From JBKJML01 sp046596415 (GTDB lineage: Bacteria > Actinomycetota > Thermoleophilia > Gaiellales > Gaiellaceae): 16,052 nt of DNA. Position 1 is the stretch's first letter. Each line of letters begins with the position of its first letter. The notes under the pieces are model-generated. The model was given only the letters and a program-made list of their open reading frames with translations, searched no databases and was not told the DNA's origin. The position numbers and the translations under genes were made by a program. Where the stretch lies: the NCBI GenBank assembly GCA_046596415.1, contig JBKJML010000230.1, forward strand, positions 1-16,052. Reading direction: 5' to 3'. Shown piece after piece: positions 1 to 6,986 of this stretch.

Positions 1-127
1 AGAGCGGGCCGGGCTCGGGGATCCGCGGCTGCTCGGGCGGATCGGCCTCGTCGGGAGGCGGGTAGGGCTCGGGAGGTGCTGCCGGCTCGGGCGGGTCGCC
101 CTCGTCGGGAGGCGGGAACGGCTCCGG
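1..127 (-). repeat. 54-bp coding tandem repeat, proline/acid-rich linker
   Basis: Two full copies and one partial copy of an 18-codon unit lie in the CcmI-like gene, at 127-74, 73-20 and 19-1. The units read PEPFPPPDEGDPPEPAAP, then PEPYPPPDEADPPEQPRI, then PEPGPL. The unit is rich in Pro and acidic residues and should be an extended, flexible spacer between the membrane-anchored part and whatever follows. The copy number beyond the window is unknown. Confidence 0.85.
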
Positions 128-511
128 GACGTCCGGCGGCGACGGCGGTTCGATGACGCTCATGCTCGCGTCGTTCCCCTCGCCCGCTCCGGCTACACCT
201 GCCGACTTCAGCGAGGCCGGCCCCGGCGAAGCCGTCTCCAGTGAACGCAGCGCCTCGGCTGCCTCACGCCGCAGCGGCCCCACCTGCGCCCGGTAGTCCT
301 CGTCGGAGACCGTGCCGGTGCGGTGGTCGAACTCGAGCTCCTTGAGGGCTGCGAGTGCGCGGTCGCGCTGCTCGGCGAGCTCGAGCCGCCGGCGCTCGCG
401 CGGGTCGGGCGCGTCGAGCCGGTCGTCACGGGCCGCCGGCTCGCGGAGATAGGGCAGCGCGACGATCACGACGCAGGCGACCGCGAGCACGACGGCGATC
501 ACGATCGTCAT
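1..511 (-). CDS. CcmI-like cytochrome c biogenesis protein, C-terminus outside window
   Basis: The frame opens with ATG at 511 and stays open to the window edge, giving 170 residues without a stop. The start overlaps the ccmF stop in an ATGA arrangement, so it is translationally coupled to ccmF. Residues 2-21 form one hydrophobic helix. Residues 36-90 are charged and helical and carry ALKELEFDHRTGTVSDEDY, a motif found in CcmI-like proteins that follow ccmF in System I clusters. From residue 129 the chain is proline-rich, with an 18-residue repeat. CcmI-type proteins help present apocytochrome to the haem lyase at the outer face of the membrane. The helix, the motif and the operon position are seen in the sequence; the role is inferred. 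A C-terminal zinc ribbon or TPR domain may lie beyond the window. Confidence 0.72.
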   Translation of the reverse strand, partial: MTIVIAVVLAVACVVIVALPYLREPAARDDRLDAPDPRERRRLELAEQRDRALAALKELEFDHRTGTVSDEDYRAQVGPLRREAAEALRSLETASPGPASLKSAGVAGAGEGNDASMSVIEPPSPPDVPEPFPPPDEGDPPEPAAPPEPYPPPDEADPPEQPRIPEPGPL

Positions 512-2502
512 CGGCCGGTAAGCGCGCCGCGGCCCTCGTAGCGCACGGCGAGCCGTCGCGCCTCACGCGCGTCGGGCCAGAGCGCCACGAACGAGCCGAG
601 CAGGAACAGGAGGCCGGAGAGCCAGATCAGGTTGACGAGCGGCTTCACGAATGCGCGCACGTAGACCGTCCCGTCAGGGTTGATCTGCTCTGCGATCACG
701 AACAGATCCTCGCCGGTGACGAGGTCACTGCGGATTCCGACCTCGTTCGAGACGAGCTGCTCAGCGGTGTAGGCGTTCTTGCCGGCCGGCAGGGTGCCGA
801 GGCTGCGGTCGCCGCGGCGGACGGCGAACTGAGCGCGGATCTCCGTCGCGTTCGCCGCCTGACGCTGTGTCAGTCCTGTGTAGGTGAGCGCGTAGTCACC
901 GACGCGCAGGCTCTCGCCGCGCGCGAGCTTCCCCTCACGCACCGTGTCGTAGGCGCTCGCGCCGATGATCCCGATCGCAAGCACCACGATCGCCACGTGG
1001 ACGACGTAGCCGCCGTAACGGCGCCGATTCCTCGCGATCAGCGACAGGAATGCGGCCGGCCATGATTCGTCGGCGAGCGCGCGGCGAGCACGCGTCCCCC
1101 GCACGAACTCGAGCACGATCGTCGCGAGAGCGAACGCGGAGAACGTGTAGCCGATCAGGCCCGGGATCGACGAGCCGGCACCGAGCGCAAGCAGCGCTGC
1201 CCCGGCGAGGAGCGCCGCGCCCGTAGGCCAAGCGAAGGTGCGTGCTAGCCCTCGCAGGGACGCGCGACGCCACGCGATCAGCGGCCCGATCCCCATCAGC
1301 AGCAGGAGCGGTAGCCCGAAGCTGCGCAGGAAGAAGTTGTAGTAGGCGCCACCGATCGTCCGCGATTCGCCCGTTACGGCCTCGGAGAGAATCGGATAGA
1401 CGACCCCCCAGAGGATCGTCAGGCAGAGGGCGACGAGGAGGAGGTTGTTGTAGAGAAAGGCCGCTTCGCGCGACACGAGCGACTCGAGCTTCGTCTTCGA
1501 GCGCAGGAGCGGCAGTCGCGCGAAGACGAGCCAGATCGTGCCGGCCACGACAAGGCAGATGAAGCCGAGAAACCAACCGCCGATCGAGCTCTGGGTGAAG
1601 GAGTGGATCGAGTTGACGATCCCCGAGCGGGTGAGGAAGGTGCCGAAGAGCGAGAGGCAGAAGGCGAGCGCCACGAGCACCACGTTCCAGAGCTTCAGCA
1701 TGCCGCGCTTCTCCTGGATCATCACCGAGTGGAGGAAGGCGGTGGCCGCGAGCCACGGCATCAGAGCGGCGTTCTCGACCGGATCCCAGGCGTAGAAGCC
1801 GCCCCAGCCGACCTCCTCGTAGGCCCAGTGGGAGCCGAGCAGCTGACCGACCCCGAGCGCCGCCCAGGCGAAGAGCGTCCAGCGACGGGTGGCGACGATC
1901 CAGCGCTCATCGGTGCGTCGCGCGAGCAGCGACCCCATCGCGAACGCGAAGGGGATCGTCAGGCCGACGTAGCCGAGGTAGAGCAACGGCGGGTGAGCCA
2001 TCATGTACGGGTTCTGGAGGCTCGGTGTGAGCCCCGCCCCGTCGAGTGGCGCGGGCTGCGTCGCGAACGGTGTCGCGACCGCAACGAGCAGCAAGGCGAA
2101 GAACGTCATGACGACGCCGACCACGGGCACGACCCAGGCGACGACATCGGGGGCGCGGCGGCGGTTGAGCAGTACAGCCGCGGCACCGTAGGCCGACAGG
2201 ATCAGGAGCCAGAGAAGGAGCGAGCCCTCCTGGCCGCCCCAGAAGGCGGAGACCGTATACCCGGTCGGCAGCTCACGGCTCGTGTGGTCGGCGACGTAAC
2301 GGAAGCTGAAATCGTGGCGGACGAGCGCGGCTAAGAGCACCGCCGAGCCGACGCCGGTCGCGACGAACGCGGCGACGAGCGCATTCTGGGCTGAGAGTGC
2401 GAGCCGGCGTTGACGACCGTGGGCGGCGATGGCCCCGGCGACGACCGCATAGACGGCGAGCCCGAGCGTGACGGCGAGCGCGGCGCGGCCGAGCTCTGGC
2501 AT
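508..2502 (-). CDS. ccmF: CcmF, haem lyase subunit of System I cytochrome c maturation
   Basis: A 664-residue polytopic membrane protein, close to the usual 640-660 of the CcmF/NrfE family. CcmF takes haem from holo-CcmE and attaches it to the CXXCH cysteines of apocytochrome c on the outer side of the membrane. The tryptophan-rich haem-handling motif WGGFYAWDPVENA is at 233-245. All four histidines expected from E. coli CcmF are present: H170 (in AHPPLLYLGY), H258, H300 (in NSIHSF) and H502. A last hydrophobic helix near 634-652 (VNLIWLSGLLFLLGSF) matches the family. The ATG abuts the ccmE stop with no gap, and the TGA overlaps the ATG of the next gene. Four genes in this order make a cytochrome c maturation operon. 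Confidence 0.97.
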   Translation of the reverse strand: MPELGRAALAVTLGLAVYAVVAGAIAAHGRQRRLALSAQNALVAAFVATGVGSAVLLAALVRHDFSFRYVADHTSRELPTGYTVSAFWGGQEGSLLLWLLILSAYGAAAVLLNRRRAPDVVAWVVPVVGVVMTFFALLLVAVATPFATQPAPLDGAGLTPSLQNPYMMAHPPLLYLGYVGLTIPFAFAMGSLLARRTDERWIVATRRWTLFAWAALGVGQLLGSHWAYEEVGWGGFYAWDPVENAALMPWLAATAFLHSVMIQEKRGMLKLWNVVLVALAFCLSLFGTFLTRSGIVNSIHSFTQSSIGGWFLGFICLVVAGTIWLVFARLPLLRSKTKLESLVSREAAFLYNNLLLVALCLTILWGVVYPILSEAVTGESRTIGGAYYNFFLRSFGLPLLLLMGIGPLIAWRRASLRGLARTFAWPTGAALLAGAALLALGAGSSIPGLIGYTFSAFALATIVLEFVRGTRARRALADESWPAAFLSLIARNRRRYGGYVVHVAIVVLAIGIIGASAYDTVREGKLARGESLRVGDYALTYTGLTQRQAANATEIRAQFAVRRGDRSLGTLPAGKNAYTAEQLVSNEVGIRSDLVTGEDLFVIAEQINPDGTVYVRAFVKPLVNLIWLSGLLFLLGSFVALWPDAREARRLAVRYEGRGALTGR

Positions 2503-2904
2503 CTACGCGGTTTTCTTGGGGGCGTACTTCGACGGGCACTTCGTGACGAGCGATCCCGGTACTGCCACGAAGACGCCGTTCGAGAGGGTGCCGTCGACCA
2601 CGACGTCGCGGTCGGTGCGGAAGAGATCCGGCACGGAGCCCCGGTAGAGCACCTTCAGCCGGGCGGGCGACCCACCCTGGACGTCGCGAAGCGTGAAGCG
2701 CATGCCGGCCGCGTGCGGATCGCCGGTCACCGGCCCGACCACATGCCCGACGAGCGAGACCTGCGTCGTGCGACCCGCGAGCTCGCTCGGCGCGATCGAC
2801 GGCGTGCCGCCGCCCGCGATCGAGGTGTAGAGCAAGAAGACCGCGAGTACCGCGGCGACCGAGAGCGCGACGACGAGCCGCGCGGGGCTGCGCTTCCGAC
2901 CCAC
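2503..2904 (-). CDS. ccmE: CcmE haem chaperone, Cys-type (CxxxY) variant
   Basis: A 133-residue protein with a signal-anchor helix at about 9-29 and a small beta-rich (OB-fold) outer domain, as in CcmE. CcmE binds haem covalently and hands it to CcmF. In E. coli the ligand is the His of a HxxxY motif. Here the site reads TKCPSKYAP, with C123 and Y127, so the histidine is replaced by cysteine. CxxxY CcmE proteins are known from Desulfovibrio and archaea, where the pathway also lacks CcmH. The GTG start at 2904 is supported by a TACGAT hexamer 7 nt upstream and by an anchor helix right after a basic N-terminus (GRKR). Nineteen bases separate it from the upstream 81-residue gene. Confidence 0.92.
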   Translation of the reverse strand: MGRKRSPARLVVALSVAAVLAVFLLYTSIAGGGTPSIAPSELAGRTTQVSLVGHVVGPVTGDPHAAGMRFTLRDVQGGSPARLKVLYRGSVPDLFRTDRDVVVDGTLSNGVFVAVPGSLVTKCPSKYAPKKTA

Positions 2905-2911
2905 GCTGTAG

Positions 2912-2917
2912 ATCGTA
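2912..2917 (-). promoter_or_regulatory. Candidate -10 box (TACGAT) for ccmE, leaderless
   Basis: TACGAT on the minus strand ends 7 nt before the GTG of ccmE. It fits the actinobacterial TANNNT element, which would place the transcript start on the start codon. It lies in the 19-bp gap after the small upstream gene, so ccmE-ccmF could be transcribed alone as well as with that gene. I see no clear -35 element. Confidence 0.45.
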
Positions 2918-2923
2918 CCCCCG

Positions 2924-3169
2924 CTACGCGGCTTCGCGCTGCGGGAGCTGGCGACGCGCCGGGATGCGATAGCCGTGGTCGTGGCAGAGCGACCCCGGGT
3001 CTTCCTCGGTCAAGGCGTCGCAATAGCCCTTGCCGTACGCCGCCCGCATGAAAGCGGCCACGACCTCCAGGCTCCACTCGGAGACCTCTGCCGCCTCGCG
3101 CCAGAGATCGGCGAGTCGCAGGTCGATGTCGAGCTCGAGCAGATCGATCCGGGTGGGTCCCTTTGCCAT
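2924..3169 (-). CDS. Unknown 81-residue protein, first gene of the ccm operon
   Basis: I do not recognise this family. The frame from ATG at 3169 to TAG at 2924 encodes 81 residues. The first half is acidic and helical (IDLLELDIDLRLADLWREAAE), with no signal peptide or membrane helix, so the product is probably cytoplasmic. C50, C62, H63 and H65 (KGYC, then SLCHDHGY) could form a metal site, but this is not a CXXCH haem motif. It sits 19 bp before ccmE in the same direction and diverges from the endonuclease IV-like gene. The start is supported by a TACCCT hexamer 7 nt upstream and by the lack of room before the divergent gene. A longer reading frame upstream would overlap that gene and is unlikely. 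It could be a ccm accessory factor or simply a neighbour. Confidence 0.72.
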   Translation of the reverse strand: MAKGPTRIDLLELDIDLRLADLWREAAEVSEWSLEVVAAFMRAAYGKGYCDALTEEDPGSLCHDHGYRIPARRQLPQREAA

Positions 3170-3176
3170 GGAGAAA

Positions 3177-3182
3177 AGGGTA
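3177..3182 (-). promoter_or_regulatory. Candidate -10 box (TACCCT) for the 81-residue gene and ccm operon
   Basis: TACCCT on the minus strand ends 7 nt before the ATG at 3169. It fits TANNNT and predicts a leaderless transcript. No Shine-Dalgarno sequence precedes the ATG; the bases before it on that strand are pyrimidine-rich. The AGGAGG visible here is on the opposite strand and is 26 nt from the plus-strand start. Confidence 0.5.
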
Positions 3183-3201
3183 GGAGGTCCTTCGGACGGC
3201 A

Positions 3202-3207
3202 TAGAGT
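3202..3207 (+). promoter_or_regulatory. Candidate -10 box (TAGAGT) for the endonuclease IV-like gene
   Basis: TAGAGT ends 6 nt before the ATG at 3214 and fits TANNNT for a leaderless transcript. It shares the 44-bp divergent spacer with the minus-strand TACCCT box, so both promoters overlap in one short region and may compete. Confidence 0.5.
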
Positions 3208-3213
3208 TCCCGC

Positions 3214-4041
3214 ATGGGACGGCTCCGCTTCGGCCCCGCGAGGCTGCCAAGCTACGACGATCCGGAGGCCGCGATCGACGGGGTCGTGGCTGCCGGCTAC
3301 GACGCCTGCGAGGTCGGTTTCGCCGGCGGTTTCTGGATGGACTACGACTGGGCTGCACGCTTCGGTGAGCTCGCACAGGCCCGCGACCTCGCGATCTCCG
3401 TCCACGCGCCGCTCGCTGCGTTCATGGGGCACGCCGAGCTCGGCAAGAAGTACCGGCTGGCGACCGGCATGCTCGATCACACCGCCGGGCTCGCCGCCGC
3501 CTGCGGCGCCGAGCTGATCGTCTTCCACCCCGGCTTCCTGCTCGGCCGCGAGCGGGCAGGCGCGCTCGACGCCGTCGTCGAGCAGCTCGGTCTCCTGCGC
3601 GAGCGGCTGGAGGCCAAGGATCGAGCAGTGCCGTTCGGGGTCGAGGTGATGGGCCGCGTGCGTGATCTGGGCTCGCTCGACGATGTCGTCGAGATCGCGG
3701 CGCGCGTGCCATGGGTGCGCCCGGTGCTCGACTTCGCGCACATGCACGCGACGAGCGACGGTGACTTCCTCGAGGTCGAGCGCTTCGCGACAGCGCTCGA
3801 GGCTGCCGACGCGGTGATCGAGCCCGGCGCCCCGTTCCACATCCACTTCTCGGACATTGCCTACGCGAACCGGAACGAGAACAAGCATCTGCCCTACGGC
3901 GACGGCACGCTCCGCGCGGAGCCGCTGCGCGACGCCCTCGCTCGCTTCGACCGCCCGGCGACGGTCATCTCCGAATCGCCCGACGAAGCATCGAGCCAGG
4001 CGATCCGCGCCGTGCTCTACGCGAACGCGGCCGGCGCGTAG
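3214..4041 (+). CDS. Endonuclease IV-like TIM-barrel protein (AP endonuclease/xylose isomerase-like)
   Basis: A 275-residue protein, close to the 285 of E. coli endonuclease IV (Nfo), which cuts DNA at abasic sites with three zinc ions. The metal-ligand motifs come in the Nfo order: H64 (SVHAPL), H105 (FHPG), E144 (VEVMG), D173 and H176 (LDFAHMH), H211 and D214 (HIHFSD), H225 (KHLPYGDG) and E254 (SESP). The residue matching Nfo D229 appears to be E222 or N223. The closest look is to the divergent archaeal/actinobacterial branch rather than classical Nfo, so the substrate could also be a small sugar. It is divergent from the ccm operon and overlaps the cyclase gene tail to tail by 25 bp. Confidence 0.8.
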   Translation: MGRLRFGPARLPSYDDPEAAIDGVVAAGYDACEVGFAGGFWMDYDWAARFGELAQARDLAISVHAPLAAFMGHAELGKKYRLATGMLDHTAGLAAACGAELIVFHPGFLLGRERAGALDAVVEQLGLLRERLEAKDRAVPFGVEVMGRVRDLGSLDDVVEIAARVPWVRPVLDFAHMHATSDGDFLEVERFATALEAADAVIEPGAPFHIHFSDIAYANRNENKHLPYGDGTLRAEPLRDALARFDRPATVISESPDEASSQAIRAVLYANAAGA

Positions 4042-6944
4042 ACGCCGGGCAGGTGCCCTTCGAGCGCGTCCGCCTCTGCGACGCGGCCCCGTGAGCGGAG
4101 GAACTCGGCGAGCCCGCTTGCCACCTCCGCCTTCACGTTCGTGACCTTCGTGTGGTCGACCACGGCCAGTGCCTCGCGTAGCAGCGGCTCGGCCTCGTCG
4201 TCGCGGCCCTGCGCGGCCCAGACGAGGCCGAGCGCCATCCGCGTCGTCGCGCGAGAGCTCATGTCGTGCGGGCCGACGGTGCGGCGCGCTTCGAGTGCGT
4301 AGCGCTCCGCCTCCTCGAGCCGGCCGAGGAGAACGAGCGTCTGGGCGAGGCCGCGCTGGCTCTCGCAGAGCGTGCCACGGTCCTCGAGCCCCTGGAGGAT
4401 CCGGATCGCATCGCGGAAGTGCCGCTCGGCCGTTTCGAGATCGCCCCGCTGGCGTGAGAGGCGCGCGGCAGCGTTGAGGGCGCGGGCGCGGGCCCAGTCG
4501 GCACCTGCCTCGGTGAGCAGCTCCAGCGCCTCGGTAAGTGCCGCCTCGCTCTCCTCGAGCCGTCCCCGCATCGAGTCGATCCTTCCCTGCGTGAGCAGCG
4601 ACCAGCCGCGCGCGACGATGTTGCCGCTCTCCGCCGCAAGCTCGCGGGCACGGACGACGAGCTCTTCGGCGCGGTCGAGGTCGAGCCTGGCGATTGCGAC
4701 ACTCGCGAGATCCTCGGTCGCGCTCGCCTCGAGATCGAGCCGGCCCGCCTCCTGGGCGACGGCGAGGGCGAGGAGGATGTAGCGCTCGTCGTCGTCGACA
4801 TCGCCGAGCCACCAGCCGATTCGAGCCCGGGCCGTGAAGGCGTCGAAGCGATCCTCGGCCGGCGCGTCGTCGAGCAGCTCGAGCGCCTGCTCGACGAGCT
4901 CACGGGCGTGTGGCAGATCGGCGTCGCGAAGCAGCGAGACCTCGGCGAGCGCCGTCAGGGCGCGTGCTTCGAGCACCCGGTCGCCGGTGCCCGCAGCGGC
5001 GAGCCGTACCTCCTCCATCTCGACGGAAACGGCCGGCAGGTCGCCGACGCGCCAGGCTGCGCGTGCCGCCTGATACCGGCGCTCGAGCGTCGGCTCGAGA
5101 TCGACCGAGCGGCGGAGCAGCTTGCGCGCAGAGCGGTTCGCCTCCCGCGCGAGCGCGCGGCGCCCCGCGGCCTCGAGCGCGACGGCTGCGGCGCGAGAGA
5201 GCTCGTCGGGGACGCGGCCGTCGAGCTCGGCGTGGAGGGCGGCAGCCTGGTCGAGGTGGTACGCCCTGATCTCGAGCAGCTCGTCGCCCGTCCGCTCCTG
5301 GAGCCATTCCGCGAAACGCTCGTGCAGTCCTGCCCGCGCCCACTTCGAGAGCCCCGCGTAGGCGACGTCGCGAATCAGCACGTGCTTGAAGCGATACGCG
5401 TCCTGGCCGGTGATCGTCGTTCGCGACTCGAGCGTGACGAAGTCGCGCTGGAGGAGGTCGTCGAGCACCGGCGCGACGTCGTCCATGTCGGGTGAGAGGG
5501 TCTGGAGCGCGCCGTCCCAGAAGACGCGTCCCATGACGGCACCGCGCTGGAGCAACGCCTTCTCGCGCCGCGGCAGCCGGTCGATGCGGGCCGCGATCAG
5601 CGCCTGCACGGTGTCGGGAATCCCGGTCGCAGCGGAACCGTCCTCGAGCAGCATCCGGATCGTCTCCTCGAGGAAGAGCGGATTCCCCTCCGTCTTCTCG
5701 AGCAGCGACTGCAGCTCCGCCGGGGCGAGCTCGCGGCCGGCCAGAAGCTCGTCGACGAGCTCCTGGCTCTCCGACGGGGCGAGCGGCTCGAGCTCGATTG
5801 CTGTGGCCCGCAGCCGGCCGCCACCCCAGCCGGGGCGCAGGTCGAGCAGCTCGGGACGGGCGAGGCAGAGGATCATGAGCGGTTCGTCGCGCACGCGCTC
5901 GGCAAGGTGCTCGATCAGCTCGAGGAGTGGGTCCTCTGCCCAGTGGATGTCCTCGAAGACGAGCACGAGCGGCTGGGCCGAAGCGAGCTGCTCGGCCCAC
6001 TCGCGTGCGGCCCAGGCGATCTCCTGCGCGCTCCGCGACCCGGCTACCGCCTCGAGCACACCGGAGGCGAGCGCAAGCAGATCGGCGACAGCGTCGTCCC
6101 CGCAGGCAAGGCGCAGCTTCGAAATCGCCTGCTGAACAGGGTCGTCGTCGGTGATCCCCGCAGCCGTCTTCACCATCTCGGCGAGCGGCCAGTAGGTGAT
6201 GGCCTCGCCGTAAGGTAGCGACCGGCCGACGAGGATCGTCGCACCCTCGACGCCGGCGAGGAACTCCTGCGCGAGCCGGCTCTTGCCGACTCCGGGCTCG
6301 CCATAGATCGTGAACAGGTGGGCACGCTTGCCGCGGACGACGCGCTTGAGCGTGTTCTCGAGCAGGTCGAGCTCCTCCTCGCGGCCGACGAAGCGGGCCG
6401 AGAGCGTGGCCGGCTGCATGCCCGCTTCGGCGACCCCCGTGACCGTCCACGCGGAGAGCACGCCGCCGAAGCCCTTCAGCTCGAGCGCTGCGCACTCGTC
6501 AGCCTCCACTTTGCCGAGCGTCAGCCGGTGCGCGAACGGCCCCAGCAGGATCTGGCCCGGGCCGGCAGCCTGCTGGAGGCGCGCCGCGAAGTTGACGGCC
6601 TCGCCCGTCGCGAAGGTCGACTCGGATTCGTCGGCGACGATCTGACCCGACTCGACGCCGATCCGCGCCTCCAGGCCGAGCCCGTGCACCGAGTCGAGGA
6701 TCGCGAGCGCCGCGCGGACGCCGCGCTCGGCGTCGTCCTCGTGCGCCTGCGGGATCCCAAACGCCGCCATCACCGCGTCACCGGCGAACTTTTCGACAAT
6801 TCCCCCGTGCGTCGTGACGCAGTGGGAGACCTGCTCGAAGAACCGCGTCACGCGACGGCGGACGATCTCCGGGTCGACGGTCGCGACGAGCTCCGTCGAG
6901 CCGACGAGGTCGACGAACAAGACGGTCGCGAGCTTCCGTTCCAC
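4017..6944 (-). CDS. Class III nucleotidyl cyclase - AAA ATPase - TPR signalling protein
   Basis: A 975-residue protein with three parts. Residues 1-170 form a class III cyclase domain. D12 and D56 bind metal, K52 (EKFAGD) is the base-selecting lysine, and N118 and R122 (VNFAAR) are the transition-state pair. E115 stands where adenylyl cyclases often have Asp. Residues 185-540 form an AAA/STAND-type ATPase, with Walker A GEPGVGKS at 215-222 and Walker B LVLVFED ending at D332. Residues 550-960 are helical TPR-like repeats, probably for partner binding. The cyclase set looks complete, so cAMP production is likely. There is no membrane segment and no LuxR domain at the C-terminus. The GTG start at 6944 is supported by TACAAT 6 nt upstream. 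Such proteins are common in soil actinobacteria, but their inputs are mostly unknown. Confidence 0.9.
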   Translation of the reverse strand: MERKLATVLFVDLVGSTELVATVDPEIVRRRVTRFFEQVSHCVTTHGGIVEKFAGDAVMAAFGIPQAHEDDAERGVRAALAILDSVHGLGLEARIGVESGQIVADESESTFATGEAVNFAARLQQAAGPGQILLGPFAHRLTLGKVEADECAALELKGFGGVLSAWTVTGVAEAGMQPATLSARFVGREEELDLLENTLKRVVRGKRAHLFTIYGEPGVGKSRLAQEFLAGVEGATILVGRSLPYGEAITYWPLAEMVKTAAGITDDDPVQQAISKLRLACGDDAVADLLALASGVLEAVAGSRSAQEIAWAAREWAEQLASAQPLVLVFEDIHWAEDPLLELIEHLAERVRDEPLMILCLARPELLDLRPGWGGGRLRATAIELEPLAPSESQELVDELLAGRELAPAELQSLLEKTEGNPLFLEETIRMLLEDGSAATGIPDTVQALIAARIDRLPRREKALLQRGAVMGRVFWDGALQTLSPDMDDVAPVLDDLLQRDFVTLESRTTITGQDAYRFKHVLIRDVAYAGLSKWARAGLHERFAEWLQERTGDELLEIRAYHLDQAAALHAELDGRVPDELSRAAAVALEAAGRRALAREANRSARKLLRRSVDLEPTLERRYQAARAAWRVGDLPAVSVEMEEVRLAAAGTGDRVLEARALTALAEVSLLRDADLPHARELVEQALELLDDAPAEDRFDAFTARARIGWWLGDVDDDERYILLALAVAQEAGRLDLEASATEDLASVAIARLDLDRAEELVVRARELAAESGNIVARGWSLLTQGRIDSMRGRLEESEAALTEALELLTEAGADWARARALNAAARLSRQRGDLETAERHFRDAIRILQGLEDRGTLCESQRGLAQTLVLLGRLEEAERYALEARRTVGPHDMSSRATTRMALGLVWAAQGRDDEAEPLLREALAVVDHTKVTNVKAEVASGLAEFLRSRGRVAEADALEGHLPGVYAPAAFA
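4031..4048. terminator. Weak hairpin at the convergent gene ends
   Basis: CCGGCG (4031-4036) and CGCCGG (4043-4048) can pair around a 6-nt loop at the stop codon of the endonuclease IV-like gene. There is no U-tract. It could act as a poor two-way terminator for the overlapping convergent genes, or it may be a chance GC palindrome. Confidence 0.2.
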
Positions 6945-6950
6945 CCTCAG

Positions 6951-6956
6951 ATTGTA
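6951..6956 (-). promoter_or_regulatory. Candidate -10 box (TACAAT) for the cyclase gene
   Basis: TACAAT ends 6 nt before the GTG at 6944 and is near the sigma-70 consensus TATAAT. It lies in the 42-bp gap after the beta-propeller gene, so the cyclase has its own likely leaderless promoter even though its neighbour reads the same way. No convincing -35 element is seen. Confidence 0.55.
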
Positions 6957-6986
6957 GAGGCGTGCAGGGAGTTGACGGCGCCGCGC

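Noticed and set aside
2975..2990. CHDH in the 81-residue protein as a cytochrome c haem site
   Set aside because: Haem attachment needs CXXCH; only one Cys of the pair is present, and there is no export signal.
3181..3187. AGGAGG as Shine-Dalgarno sequence for the gene at 3214
   Set aside because: It is about 26 nt from the ATG, far beyond normal spacing, and a TANNNT box lies between them.
3010..4812. Minus-strand open frame (600 codons) across the endonuclease-like and cyclase genes
   Set aside because: Arg-rich composition typical of a shifted frame in GC-rich DNA; it contradicts two real genes.
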